64,000 bases of DNA from Candidatus Aveggerthella stercoripullorum (GCA_018712955.1 DVGB01000044.1:1-64000), one strand, 5' to 3'; numbered from the stretch's first letter, positions 25,545-35,621 are shown. Program-made: numbers and translations. Notes: generated from the sequence alone by a model not told the origin.

Positions 25545-28109
25545 TTATTGCTTCTTCGTCCTGCCGACGCCTTCTCCCGGCATCATACGCCGCGCTTCGA
25601 ACACGCCTTCGATCGAGCGCATCTTCGCCAGAATCCGGTCGATCGTCGAAATGTCGGACACCTGGAACAAGAACTTCAGTTCCGACATGCCGTCACGATG
25701 GACGGTGCTCGAGCTCGAAAGCACGTTCGCGCCTGCTTCGGAGAGCACTCGCGCCACATCGAGCAGCAGGTTCATGCGGTCGAGCGCCTCGATGAACACT
25801 TCGACCTTGTAGGTCATAGACCCGCTCGGCTGGCCTTCCCATTCGACCGGAATCATGCGCTCGGGGTGCTGCTCCACCAGGTCGCCCGCGTTCGGGCAGT
25901 CGTGACGATGGACCGACACGCCGCGACCGCGCGTGATAAAGCCGACGATTTCGTCGCCCGGCACCGGATTGCAGCAGCGCGACAGGCGCACGAGCGCGTT
26001 GTCGAGCCCCTTGACCACAACGCCCGTGCTATTGTGTGTCTCCGCTTTCTTCGTGCTGCGGACGTTCGTGAGCATGGGCGGCAGTTTGCCGGTCAGCGAC
26101 ATCTTCGGCAGGTCGCTGCGCTCTTCTTCCTGACGGCTGGGGTCAAGCACCTTCAGCAGGCGATTGCCCACATGAAGAGCGCTTTCTTTGCCCGCACCAA
26201 TATTCACGAGCATATCGTCGGGATCTTTGTACCCCAGATGCTCCGCCACCTGCTTGAGCGCGCGCACGCTGTTCGCGTTCGCAATGCCGTAGCCGTGCTT
26301 GCGCATCTCGCGGGACAGGATTTCGCGCCCTGCCGCCAGATCGTCGCTGCGGCTGACCTTCGAGAAGTACGAGCGAATCTTGCTGCGCGCAGACGGCGTC
26401 TTCACGAGCTTCAGCCAGTCGCGCGAAGGCGTGGCGCTCTTCTGGGTAAGGATCTCCACGCGGTCGCCGTTCTGCAGCTCGTAGGAAAGCGGCACGATAG
26501 CACCGTTCACCTTCGCGCCGACGCAGTGGTTGCCGACCTCCGTATGGATGTTGTACGCGAAGTCGACCGGCGTCGATCCGACGCGCAAGCTCATGACCTC
26601 GCCCTTCGGGGTGAAGACGAATACCTCGGTCGGTGCCAAGTCCACCTTGAGCGACTTCAGGAACTCGCGCGAATCCTGCGTTTCGTCCTGCCAGTCCACC
26701 ATTTCGCGCAACCACGCAAGCTGCTGGTCCAAGCTCGCGTCCGCTTTCGCGTTCTTCTCCTTGTAACGCCAGTGCGCCGCAACGCCATATTCGCTCATGC
26801 GGTGCATTTCTTCCGTGCGGATCTGCACCTCAAGCGGCCTGCCCGCCGGGCCGATGACCGTCGTATGGAGGCTCTGGTACATGTTGAACTTCGGCATGGC
26901 GATGTAGTCCTTGAAACGCCCTGGCATGGGGTGCCACAGCGTATGGACTGCGCCCAACGCCGAATAACAGTCGCGCACGGACTTCACGATCAAGCGAACA
27001 GCAATCAGGTCGTAGATCTCCGAAAAGCCTTTGCCGCGCCGCGTCATCTTCTGATAGATGGAGTACAGGTGCTTCGGGCGGCCCATGATCTGCGCTTGGA
27101 TGCCTACTTTCGCCATCTCGCCGCGCAGCGTGTCGATGATACCCGCCAAATACGCTTCGCGCTCCGAACGGCTTTCGGAAACCATGCGCGAGACCTGCTT
27201 GAATTTGTTCGGCTCCAGGTAGTAGAAGCTCAAATCCTCCAGTTCCCATTTGATGGAGCTGATGCCCAGGCGGTGCGCGATGGGCGCGTAAATCTCAAGC
27301 GTTTCGCGGCTCTTGAAGATACGACGGTCTTCCTTGAGCGCAGCGAGCGTGCGCATGTTATGCAGGCGGTCTGCCAGCTTGATGACGATGACGCGGATGT
27401 CCTTGCTCATGGCAACGAACATCTTGCGGATGGTCTGCGCCTGCTCGTCCGAAAGGTTCTCCACCTCGATCTGCGTGATCTTCGTGACGCCTTCGACCAG
27501 CTGGGAAATGGCAGGGCTGAACTCTTCGGCAAGCTGCTCCGCCGTCGTGTCCGTGTCTTCCACCGTGTCGTGCAAAAGCGCAGCGCACAGCGTCTCCACG
27601 TCCATCTTCAGGTCAGAGAGGATGATGGCGACTTCGACCGGGTGCGCGACGAACGGTTCGCCGCTTTTGCGGCACTGGCCCTTATGCGCGGCAGACGCGA
27701 AGTCGAACGCTTTCTGCAGCAGCATCTCGTCGTCATGCTGAAGGTACGAGCTCGTCAGGCGCTGAAGCTCGCGGAAGCGCGACTCGGGCGTGACGTTACC
27801 CCCTGCATAATAGCTGTCGTCCTTCGCCTTGGAAGAGAAGCTCATGGCCTGCGCGTGCGCGCGTCCCAGCTGCTGCTCGTGCGGGCCTTCGGGGCGAGGC
27901 GCCTCGAGCGCTTCGCCGAGCATCTCATCAGCAGCAGGGCTCACGTAGGTTCGCACGACGCTGTCGTCCTGGTGCGTCGAGTCGAAGGCGTCGGCCATCT
28001 GACCACCGTCTTCATGCGGTGTCGCCGGACGTCCTTCGTGCTTCTGCGCAGTGGCGACAGTCTGGACGTTTTCCTCGCGGAGCGTTTCGTGCACTGTTTG
28101 CTCGCTCAT
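25545..28109 (-). CDS. rel: Bifunctional (p)ppGpp synthetase/hydrolase Rel
   Basis: An 854-residue stringent-response enzyme that makes and degrades (p)ppGpp. The order is: a poorly conserved hydrophilic N-terminal extension of about 110 residues; an HD hydrolase domain with HDTVEDTD; a synthetase domain (VRLIVKSVRDCYSALGAVH, PKFNMYQSLHTTV); a TGS domain (VFTPKGEVMSLRVGSTPVDFAY); a zinc-finger-like cysteine region (SRCCNPVPGDEIVGFIT); and a C-terminal ACT domain. Both catalytic halves look intact. The start (ATG 28109) lies after a purine-rich site and overlaps the RecJ-helicase stop as ATGA, so the two are translationally coupled. Confidence 0.95.
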   Translation of the reverse strand: MSEQTVHETLREENVQTVATAQKHEGRPATPHEDGGQMADAFDSTHQDDSVVRTYVSPAADEMLGEALEAPRPEGPHEQQLGRAHAQAMSFSSKAKDDSYYAGGNVTPESRFRELQRLTSSYLQHDDEMLLQKAFDFASAAHKGQCRKSGEPFVAHPVEVAIILSDLKMDVETLCAALLHDTVEDTDTTAEQLAEEFSPAISQLVEGVTKITQIEVENLSDEQAQTIRKMFVAMSKDIRVIVIKLADRLHNMRTLAALKEDRRIFKSRETLEIYAPIAHRLGISSIKWELEDLSFYYLEPNKFKQVSRMVSESRSEREAYLAGIIDTLRGEMAKVGIQAQIMGRPKHLYSIYQKMTRRGKGFSEIYDLIAVRLIVKSVRDCYSALGAVHTLWHPMPGRFKDYIAMPKFNMYQSLHTTVIGPAGRPLEVQIRTEEMHRMSEYGVAAHWRYKEKNAKADASLDQQLAWLREMVDWQDETQDSREFLKSLKVDLAPTEVFVFTPKGEVMSLRVGSTPVDFAYNIHTEVGNHCVGAKVNGAIVPLSYELQNGDRVEILTQKSATPSRDWLKLVKTPSARSKIRSYFSKVSRSDDLAAGREILSREMRKHGYGIANANSVRALKQVAEHLGYKDPDDMLVNIGAGKESALHVGNRLLKVLDPSRQEEERSDLPKMSLTGKLPPMLTNVRSTKKAETHNSTGVVVKGLDNALVRLSRCCNPVPGDEIVGFITRGRGVSVHRHDCPNAGDLVEQHPERMIPVEWEGQPSGSMTYKVEVFIEALDRMNLLLDVARVLSEAGANVLSSSSTVHRDGMSELKFLFQVSDISTIDRILAKMRSIEGVFEARRMMPGEGVGRTKKQ

Positions 28110-31100
28110 GAGCGCTCCCCCTCCCCCTGTGCCGGCAGAATCGGCCGGCACAAACGCGCTTGCAGCGTTTCGCAGGGCACCTTCAACGCCCAGTCGCGAA
28201 ACGCGTTGAATATCTCTCGTTCATCAAGGCCTTCACGATACCGCACGCTGTCCGTCAACTCCACCTTTGAGGCGGCATTGAGCAAACGGACGCTGCGAGT
28301 GGGCACGCCGCCTACGGTCACCGTGCGCGTTTCCACCAATCCCAGTTCGCGGAAGACCGCGATACCGCAGGCCGCAGAGGCAGCCGGCAGCTCAGGCTGC
28401 GCCGGATGCTGGCTGGCCGCATGAGCGAGCTCTTCGTCGCTCACGGTGAAAAATCCCTCGCCGGTCGCCCGCTGCATACGGCGTATCTCGCGGTAGACCT
28501 GCGCCATGCGGTCGTGGTCAGGCGTGGCAGCGTCCAGAATGCGCGCGTTCACGGCCGCGTCCTCGCGCCCGAAGAGCAGATGGATGCGCGCGGGCTGGCC
28601 ATCGCGGCCTGCACGGCCGCTCATCTGGTTGAACTCGATCTCATTGAACGGCAGGTGATAGAGCACCACATTGCGAATGTTCGGGATGTTGACGCCCTCC
28701 CCGAAAGCAGACGTGGACACGAGCACGCACAGCGCGTCGGTGCGGAACAGCTCCTCGATGCGCACGCGCTCGGCACGCGAAAGGCCTGCGTTATAGAACC
28801 CGATGAGCGACGCCATCTGCGGGACCTGCTTGCGCAGAGAACGCGCAAGCGCGATGGACTGCTCGCGCGAATTCACGTAAATGATCGTTTTCTGACCGCT
28901 CGCAACCAGGTTTGCCAGATAGCTTTCACGCTTTTTCAGGTTGCGCTCGTCCTCGACAGTGAGGTTCGGACGCGCCGCGGCGTCGAGCACGCAGTTTTCA
29001 ATGCCCAAAGACAGGGTGATATCCCGCGCCACCTCGTCGCCCGCCGTGGCAGTCAACGCCAGGACCGTCGGGTTACCGAGCGCGCGAACAGCTTCCCCCA
29101 TCTGGGCGTACGCAGGACGGTTGCCCGCCTTCGAAAGTCCGATATGGTGCGCTTCGTCCACGACCACGAACCCTATGCGCGCACAGCGCGCCAGCTCGAC
29201 AGCATGGCACTGCAAGAATTCAGGCGTCGTCAAGACGATATCCACCGTGCCGTCCGTCATGCCCGCCAGCGTCGCACGGCGCTCTTCGGGCGTCGATTCG
29301 CCCGTCAGTACCGCAGAGCGCACGCCAAACAGTTCGAGCGCCTGGGAAAGATGGAACGCCTGGTCGGCAATGAGCGCCCGCAATGGGTACACGAATACGC
29401 TGACCTGGTGATCGCGCAGGGCAAGGCAGGCGGCATGGACTTGGAACGTAAGGGACTTCCCGCGGCCGGTCGCCATGACGGCAAGCGTGGACTCGCCGCG
29501 CGCAAGCGCCTCGAGCACGCGCTGCTGCGATTCGTGCAGTTCGCCATCGCCGATGAACGCACGGATGATCGCCTCCTGGAGGCGACCGGGGTCTTTGCAT
29601 GCCGTGCGTTCCCACACACTGCGGTTTTGGTCCAGTGCAGCCTCGTACGCTTCTGCCGCCTCCGCGTCCTCGGGGCAGTCGGCGCACAGCTCGGTATCGC
29701 TCGTCGCGTACAAATCGGCCACGAACCCGAGCGAGTCGGCGTTCAGGCACGCCTCCAGCGCCGCGCAGGGCTCCGCCGGAGCAAGCGAAGAGAGCATCGC
29801 CTTCACGGAACGCCTACCGCGCCATTCGTCGATCTGCACTTCGAAGGCAGCGTTCACCACCTGCCCACAGTGCATAAGGCTGGCGATGTCGGAACAATGG
29901 AACATGATGGCAGAGACCGACGAGCGGCCATCGGTCAGCACGCACGAGAAATGGTTCTTGTCCGCGCCCACCGCCCGACAGTTCGAAAGCATGACATCGC
30001 GCGCCAGATAGCGCGGAACCGGGTTTTCCTGGCCGAAGGGCGCAAGCGCCTCAAGCTGCCCAACCGTCTCGAGCGTCAGCTCGTCCAGGCATACGCACGC
30101 GTCGATGTCGATGCGAGGATGGAAGCATTCGGTCGACAGCCCGTCCATGTAGTCGCATAAGCGCTGCGCGAACTCCGGCAGCTTGTCAGCCGGCAGCGTC
30201 ACGCCGACCGCAGCCTCATGCCCCCCAAAACGCGTGAGCAGATCCGCGCAGCTTTCCACCGCGCGGAATAAGTTCACCTGGCCCACGCTACGCCCCGAAC
30301 CGCGCGCTTCGTCCCCGTCGATGGTGAACAGGAGCGTCGGCACGCCATAGGCGTTCACCAGGCGGCTGGCGACGATGCCCTTGACGCCCTCGTGCCAGCC
30401 CTCTCCCGCCACGACGAGCGCACGCTGGCCATGGTAGGTCTGAGCCGCCTGCTCGCGCGCAAGCTCCGCAAGCTCCGCCTCGATGGCGCGACGTTTGTCG
30501 TTGACCGCCTCGAGCTGGGCCGCTTTCGCACTCGCCTGCTCGAAGTCGTCCGTCAACAGCAAGTCGAGCGCCAACTGCGCGTCGCCCATGCGCCCTGCCG
30601 CGTTCAGACGGGGAATGACCGAAAAGCTCAGGTTGTGGGCGGCGACCGGCCGGTCGGCCGCGCCCGCCTGCGCCAACAACGCCGCAATGCACGGGCGCGG
30701 CGCCGTGTTCATGCGCGCAACACCGTCCGCCACCAAAGCACGGTTGCCCGCCAGCATCGGCATGAGGTCGGCGACCGTGCCCAGCGTGGCAAGGTCCGTG
30801 TAGTCGCGCCACAGGTGCGGCATGCCGAAACGGGCGCCAAGCGCCTGCACGACCTTAAGCGACACGCCCACGCCTGCCAGGATGCAGCTCGGGCAGTCGC
30901 CGATCTTCGGGTCGCACACTGGCACGCCCTCCGGCACCAGATCAGACGGTTCGTGGTGGTCCGTCACCACCACCTCGATGCCGTCGGCGACCAGTTGGGC
31001 GACTTCGTGCTTGCACGATATGCCACAGTCGACCGTGACGATAACGTCGGGCTCGTGCTTCAACGCGCGCTCCATGGCCGCAGGCGTCAGCGCGTAGCCT

Positions 31101-31459
31101 TCTTCAAACCGCAGAGGAATGAACGGCGTAACCTGCGCCGCGCCGAGCTCGCGCAAGGCGCGCGTCATGACCGCCGTGGAGGAAATGCCGTCCAAATCGA
31201 AGTCGCCGAAAACCAGAATATGCTTCCCAGAGCGAACTGCCTTTTCCAGCGCGTCGACCGCTGCCGAAAGACCGGGAATAAGGTACGGGTCCAGCCAGTC
31301 GCGTTCCAGCGAGGGAGCAAGGAACACGCGCGCTTCTTCGGGCGTTGTCACACCGCGCGCTACAAGCGTAGCGGCAATAAAGCGCGGCAGTCCAAGCTCC
31401 TGCTGCAATACGGAGACAGCGGCCGGGTCGGCCGCCCGAATATTGAATCGTGCTGGCAT
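28106..31459 (-). CDS. RecJ single-strand exonuclease fused to a RecQ-like helicase
   Basis: A 1117-residue two-enzyme fusion. Residues 1 to about 560 are RecJ: DHH motifs at GDFDLDG (85-91), VDCGIS (143-148) and VTDHHE (165-170), plus the DHHA1-type GSGRS (387-391) and an OB-like region. Residues of about 640-1020 are a superfamily 2 helicase of RecQ type: Walker A ATGRGKS (663-669), DEAH (768-771), ALTATA (801-806) and a C-terminal GRAGRDGQ. RecJ and RecQ are normally separate proteins that resect DNA ends together in the RecF pathway; here they would act in one chain. All catalytic motifs look intact. The ATG at 31459 has GAGGT upstream. It overlaps rel by 4 bp. Confidence 0.93.
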   Translation of the reverse strand: MPARFNIRAADPAAVSVLQQELGLPRFIAATLVARGVTTPEEARVFLAPSLERDWLDPYLIPGLSAAVDALEKAVRSGKHILVFGDFDLDGISSTAVMTRALRELGAAQVTPFIPLRFEEGYALTPAAMERALKHEPDVIVTVDCGISCKHEVAQLVADGIEVVVTDHHEPSDLVPEGVPVCDPKIGDCPSCILAGVGVSLKVVQALGARFGMPHLWRDYTDLATLGTVADLMPMLAGNRALVADGVARMNTAPRPCIAALLAQAGAADRPVAAHNLSFSVIPRLNAAGRMGDAQLALDLLLTDDFEQASAKAAQLEAVNDKRRAIEAELAELAREQAAQTYHGQRALVVAGEGWHEGVKGIVASRLVNAYGVPTLLFTIDGDEARGSGRSVGQVNLFRAVESCADLLTRFGGHEAAVGVTLPADKLPEFAQRLCDYMDGLSTECFHPRIDIDACVCLDELTLETVGQLEALAPFGQENPVPRYLARDVMLSNCRAVGADKNHFSCVLTDGRSSVSAIMFHCSDIASLMHCGQVVNAAFEVQIDEWRGRRSVKAMLSSLAPAEPCAALEACLNADSLGFVADLYATSDTELCADCPEDAEAAEAYEAALDQNRSVWERTACKDPGRLQEAIIRAFIGDGELHESQQRVLEALARGESTLAVMATGRGKSLTFQVHAACLALRDHQVSVFVYPLRALIADQAFHLSQALELFGVRSAVLTGESTPEERRATLAGMTDGTVDIVLTTPEFLQCHAVELARCARIGFVVVDEAHHIGLSKAGNRPAYAQMGEAVRALGNPTVLALTATAGDEVARDITLSLGIENCVLDAAARPNLTVEDERNLKKRESYLANLVASGQKTIIYVNSREQSIALARSLRKQVPQMASLIGFYNAGLSRAERVRIEELFRTDALCVLVSTSAFGEGVNIPNIRNVVLYHLPFNEIEFNQMSGRAGRDGQPARIHLLFGREDAAVNARILDAATPDHDRMAQVYREIRRMQRATGEGFFTVSDEELAHAASQHPAQPELPAASAACGIAVFRELGLVETRTVTVGGVPTRSVRLLNAASKVELTDSVRYREGLDEREIFNAFRDWALKVPCETLQARLCRPILPAQGEGERS

Positions 31460-31588
31460 AATGCAAAAACCTCACGTGCAAAAGTTTGTATCCCGAGCAT
31501 TTTCGCATAACCGCCCGCGAATGTCTTGCCCCGTGAAATCAACGTGGACGACCGGGGCTCGCCGCCGTGCAAGGAGCATGCCGTCCCG

Positions 31589-32827
31589 TTATTGCGCCGT
31601 GTCGTGATGCCCGCCGTCGAGCTTGCGACCTCGCAGGCCCACGCCGTATGCCACTACCATCGCCAGCGTTGAGACGATCGTAATCACGGCAAGCCCCACA
31701 ATATAATTCGGCCACCACGACAGCGTAGCGATCACCGTCGCCACGGCCGTAAACACGTTATAGGAGAAATGCGAGAACGAAGACGCCGCACCTACGCGGT
31801 CGTTCGGCTGGTCAAGCAACACGACATAGGACAGCGGCCTGATAATGCCTTCCGCAAGCGTCGCCGGCATGAACGCGACCAAAAACGCGATCGGCCCTGC
31901 CGGGCCGAAGCACCAGAGCAGCACGCCCGTAACGCCGATCGCCGCAATGCTCCCTTTGAGCACCGTCGAGCCGTGCATGCGCTTCGACGCGAACGCGTAG
32001 ACGTAAGGCGCTACGATGTTGACCAGGCAGAATATCAAGTACAGGACGTTGTATTCGCCATAGCCGACCGCATAGTGGTCAAGCAGCACGTAGGAGATCA
32101 CCGCAATGAACGCAAAATACGGCACGCTGACCACGCCCAGGATGAGCACCATGGGCAGAAAACCCTTCTCGCGCACCAGGATGCGCACACCGCGCCAGGT
32201 GGTCGCGAGCGCCGCGCCCACGCTTTCGCAGCCGGAGCGCGCGGTGCGCGGGAGCGTCTCCGTCATGAGCAGTGCGCAGGCAAGCGCCCCCACGCCGAAG
32301 AACGTAAGCACCACGAAAATGCCACGCCAGTCGGTGTGCGAAAGCACGAACGTGCCCAAAAACGGCGCCACCGCCGGCCCGATCAGGATGAACGACTGCA
32401 GGCAGGTCATTGCCGTCTTAAGGTCCGCGCCCGTGAACGCGTCTTTGACCAACGCCGTCGCGAGCGTGGTGACCGCTCCGTAACCAAGCGCCTCGATCAT
32501 GCGGAAAAAGACAAGCGCCTCGACGTTCGGAGCGAGCGCGCACCCCAGCGAGGACGCCGTGAACAGGACGCACCCTGCAACCACCACCGGCTTGCGCCCC
32601 AAACGGTCGCTCATCGGCCCTGCCAAAACCACGCCGACCGCGCCGACCGCGAAGAATGCGAACATCGTGAGGTTGAGGTACGCCGCCGTCACGCCGAACT
32701 CGCGCTGCATGCTTGGAAGCGCCGGCACGTACATGTCGATGGCCATGATGATGAGCAGCTCGACCATCAGCGCGCACGCCAAGAACATGCGCGGGCCCAA
32801 AAGCCGCTGCGGCACCACCAGCTTCAT
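31589..32827 (-). CDS. Bcr/CflA-type multidrug efflux MFS transporter
   Basis: A 412-residue, twelve-helix drug:proton antiporter. The N-terminal TM1 signature of the Bcr/CflA branch (LLIIMAIDMYVPALPSMQREF) and motif A (AGPMSDRLGRKPVVV) are clear. I chose the ATG at 32827 because AGGAGG is 7 bases upstream; the in-frame TTG two codons earlier is too close to it. The gene stands between nrdD and recJ on the same strand but has no functional tie to either. The substrate is unknown. Confidence 0.88.
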   Translation of the reverse strand: MKLVVPQRLLGPRMFLACALMVELLIIMAIDMYVPALPSMQREFGVTAAYLNLTMFAFFAVGAVGVVLAGPMSDRLGRKPVVVAGCVLFTASSLGCALAPNVEALVFFRMIEALGYGAVTTLATALVKDAFTGADLKTAMTCLQSFILIGPAVAPFLGTFVLSHTDWRGIFVVLTFFGVGALACALLMTETLPRTARSGCESVGAALATTWRGVRILVREKGFLPMVLILGVVSVPYFAFIAVISYVLLDHYAVGYGEYNVLYLIFCLVNIVAPYVYAFASKRMHGSTVLKGSIAAIGVTGVLLWCFGPAGPIAFLVAFMPATLAEGIIRPLSYVVLLDQPNDRVGAASSFSHFSYNVFTAVATVIATLSWWPNYIVGLAVITIVSTLAMVVAYGVGLRGRKLDGGHHDTAQ

Positions 32828-32913
32828 GCGCAAACCTCCTCACGCAGCGCAAAAAACCGTGCCGCACGACTCTTTCGCACGGCACGGTCCGTCAACATTC
32901 GAACGAGAAAAGT

Positions 32914-35478
32914 CTAGCGCACGCCGCGCAGGCTGCCAATCTCCCTGAAGACTGCCGCAGGACCGGTGGTAACCTTGACCGTGCCGTCGCCCTTCGCGCG
33001 CAGGAGCACAGGCGCCTGCATGAGGCCGTAGCGCTCTACGAGCTCCTGGTTCTCTTCGGCCAAGAGCACTTCGTACGGCACGCCCGCTTCGTCGAGCATA
33101 GCCTCCGCGCGACGGCAGTTCGGGCACGTGCGCGTGGCCACCACGTAGAGGCCTTCGGGCAGCAGGCTGTCCACCACCGGGACGGGTGCCCCCTTGGCAG
33201 ACGGGCGTTCGCCCTCCGTTGCACCGTCCGCTCTCAGTCCGGCATGCTCCCCCGCCGGCATGCTGGGCGCTTCCACGACCTCGGTCGGATGCTGCGTCGG
33301 CACGGCGGACGCAGCGCGCGCCGCCTGTTCCGCCAGGGCATCCTGCGCTGCATCGTCCACGGTCACGCCCGCCTGCGCCGCCACCGCAGCGTCGCCCTTC
33401 ACCAGGCGCGACGTCCCGATGTTGTACACCTGGCGGTCTTCGAACTCCTGGGCTTTGCCGTCGTTCCAGTTCTGGACCGGACGATAGTAGCCAGTGATGC
33501 GGCTGTAGACTTCCGTCTTCTCGTGGCAGCACGGACATTCGTAGACTTCGCCGGCGATGTAGCCATGGTTCTTGCAGACCGAATACGTCGGCGAAATGGT
33601 GTAGTACGGCAGCTTGTAGTTTTCGGCGATCTTGCGCACGAGCGTTGCCGCAGACCTCCAGTCGGGCAGCTTCTCGCCCAAGAACGCATGGAACACGGTG
33701 CCGGACGTGTAGAGCGTCTGCAGGTCGTCCTGCACGTCGAGCGCGCTGAAGATGTCGTCGGTGAAGCCGACCGGCAAGTGCGAGCTGTTCGTGTAGTACG
33801 GCGTACCGTTCTCGTTCGCCGTGATGATGTCGGGATACGCTTCTTTGTCGTGCTTCGCGAAACGGTAGGTCGTGGACTCCGCCGGCGTGGCCTCAAGGTT
33901 GTACAGGTCGCCGTAAAGCTCCTGGTAATCCGAAAGGCGCTCGCGCATATGGTTCAGCACGTCCTGCGTGAACTGCTGGGCGGCCGGCTGGGTCAGGTCC
34001 TGGCGCAGCCATTTCGCGTTCAAGCACGCTTCGTTCATGCCGACCAGGCCAATAGTGCTGAAGTGGTTGTCGAAGGTGCCCAGGTAGCGCTTCGTGTAGG
34101 GGTAGAGCCCCGCGTCCAGCAGCTTCGTGATGACCGTGCGCTTCGTCTTGAGGGAACGGGCCGCCAGGTCCATAAGGTGATCGAGACGCGCATAGAAGTC
34201 CGCTTCGTCGGAGGCCAGGTAGGCAATGCGCGGCATGTTAATGGTCACGACGCCGACCGACCCCGTAGACTCGCCGCTGCCGAAGAAACCGCCGGATTTT
34301 TTGCGCAGCTCGCGCAGGTCCAGGCGCAGGCGACAGCACATGGAGCGCACGTCGGAAGGCTCCATGTCGGAGTTGATGTAGTTGCTGAAGTACGGCGTGC
34401 CGTATTTGGAGGTCATCTCGAAGAGCAGGCGGTTGTTCTCCGTCTCCGACCAGTCGAAGTCCTTCGTGATGGAATAGGTGGGAATGGGATACTGGAACCC
34501 GCGGCCGTTCGCGTCGCCTTCGATCATGATTTCGATGAACGCCTTGTTCACCAGGTCCATTTCGTGCTGGCAGTCACCGTAGGTGAAATCCTGTGCCTTG
34601 CCGCCCACGATAGCAGGCTGGTCCTTCAGGTCGGGCGGGCACACCCAGTCGAGCGTGATATTGGAGAACGGCGCCTGCGTGCCCCAGCGGCTGGGAGTGT
34701 TCACGCCGAAGACGAAGGACTCCACGCACTGTTTGACCTCTTTGTACGTGAGGTTGTCCGTGCGGACGAACGGCGCCAGGTACGTGTCGAAACTCGAGAA
34801 CGCCTGGGCGCCCGCCCATTCGTTCTGCATGATGCCCAGGAAGTTCACCATCTGGTTGCAGAGGCTGGAAAGATGGCTGGCGGGCTTGGAGGTAATCTTG
34901 CCCGGCACGCCGCCCAAGCCTTCCTGGATGAGCTGTTTGAGCGACCAGCCCGCGCAATAGCCCGTCAGCATGGACAGGTCGTGCAGATGGATTTCCGCAT
35001 TACGGTGCGCGTTCGCAACCTCCTGGTCGTAGACCTCGGAAAGCCAGTAGTTCGCCGTGATGGCGCCGGAGTTCGAAAGGATGAGACCGCCCACGGAGTA
35101 CGTGACCGTGGAGTTTTCCTTCACGCGCCAATCTTCCACTTTGAGGTAGCTGTCCACGAGCGACTTGTAGTCCAAAAGCGTCGCCTTCGCGTTGCGCACG
35201 TTCTCCCGCTGCTTGCGATAGAGAATGTAGGCCTTCGCCACGTCAGCGTAGCCGGCGTTGGACAGCACTTCTTCAACGCTGTCCTGGATGTCTTCCACCG
35301 TGATGATGCCGTCGTGCACCTTCGGCTCGAAATGCGCCGTGACGTTCAGCCCCAAAAGGTCGATCGTGGACGGATGGTACTGCTTTTCGCACGCATCGAA
35401 CGCCTTCTGGATGGCCGCCGTGATCTTCGTGACGTCGAATTCCGCGATCTTCCCATCGCGCTTCTGAACTTGGTACAT
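32914..35478 (-). CDS. nrdD: Class III anaerobic ribonucleotide reductase with fused glutaredoxin-like domain
   Basis: An 854-residue oxygen-sensitive enzyme that makes deoxynucleotides from ribonucleoside triphosphates with a glycyl radical. The N-terminal ATP-cone (about residues 1-95) is followed by the NrdD barrel, a zinc site ending in CPCC (648-651) and the radical glycine in RITGY (Gly663). After a low-complexity linker (about 690-770) comes an 80-residue redoxin-like domain with CPNC at 785-788 and a TATR-like strand before it. NrdD enzymes that use a thiol redoxin rather than formate as reductant are known, so the fused domain is a plausible built-in electron donor (inference). GAGGAG precedes the ATG. 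NrdG is divergent. Confidence 0.95.
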   Translation of the reverse strand: MYQVQKRDGKIAEFDVTKITAAIQKAFDACEKQYHPSTIDLLGLNVTAHFEPKVHDGIITVEDIQDSVEEVLSNAGYADVAKAYILYRKQRENVRNAKATLLDYKSLVDSYLKVEDWRVKENSTVTYSVGGLILSNSGAITANYWLSEVYDQEVANAHRNAEIHLHDLSMLTGYCAGWSLKQLIQEGLGGVPGKITSKPASHLSSLCNQMVNFLGIMQNEWAGAQAFSSFDTYLAPFVRTDNLTYKEVKQCVESFVFGVNTPSRWGTQAPFSNITLDWVCPPDLKDQPAIVGGKAQDFTYGDCQHEMDLVNKAFIEIMIEGDANGRGFQYPIPTYSITKDFDWSETENNRLLFEMTSKYGTPYFSNYINSDMEPSDVRSMCCRLRLDLRELRKKSGGFFGSGESTGSVGVVTINMPRIAYLASDEADFYARLDHLMDLAARSLKTKRTVITKLLDAGLYPYTKRYLGTFDNHFSTIGLVGMNEACLNAKWLRQDLTQPAAQQFTQDVLNHMRERLSDYQELYGDLYNLEATPAESTTYRFAKHDKEAYPDIITANENGTPYYTNSSHLPVGFTDDIFSALDVQDDLQTLYTSGTVFHAFLGEKLPDWRSAATLVRKIAENYKLPYYTISPTYSVCKNHGYIAGEVYECPCCHEKTEVYSRITGYYRPVQNWNDGKAQEFEDRQVYNIGTSRLVKGDAAVAAQAGVTVDDAAQDALAEQAARAASAVPTQHPTEVVEAPSMPAGEHAGLRADGATEGERPSAKGAPVPVVDSLLPEGLYVVATRTCPNCRRAEAMLDEAGVPYEVLLAEENQELVERYGLMQAPVLLRAKGDGTVKVTTGPAAVFREIGSLRGVR

Positions 35479-35593
35479 GCTGCTCTCCTCGTGCCGTGCA
35501 CCGCACCGCCGCCTATGCGCGATGCGTCCTTTCGCCTTGCGTTGCGTCAGAAATCGACCTTAGTCCTCAGAGAGGGCGAAGTCAATTCTTGAC

Positions 35594-35609
35594 TTGCAAT
35601 ATGTAGGGA
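35594..35609. promoter_or_regulatory. NrdR box 1
   Basis: The core CAATATGTAG (35597-35606) matches the NrdR core CWATATATWG at nine of ten positions. It lies 32 bp from box 2, about three helical turns, the spacing usual for NrdR-box pairs. Confidence 0.7.
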
Positions 35610-35621
35610 TTAAGCGGAATG

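Noticed and set aside
25410-28424. A 1004-codon plus-strand frame opposite rel
   Set aside because: Rel is fully recognisable on the minus strand. The plus frame is a GC-driven shadow with no motif.
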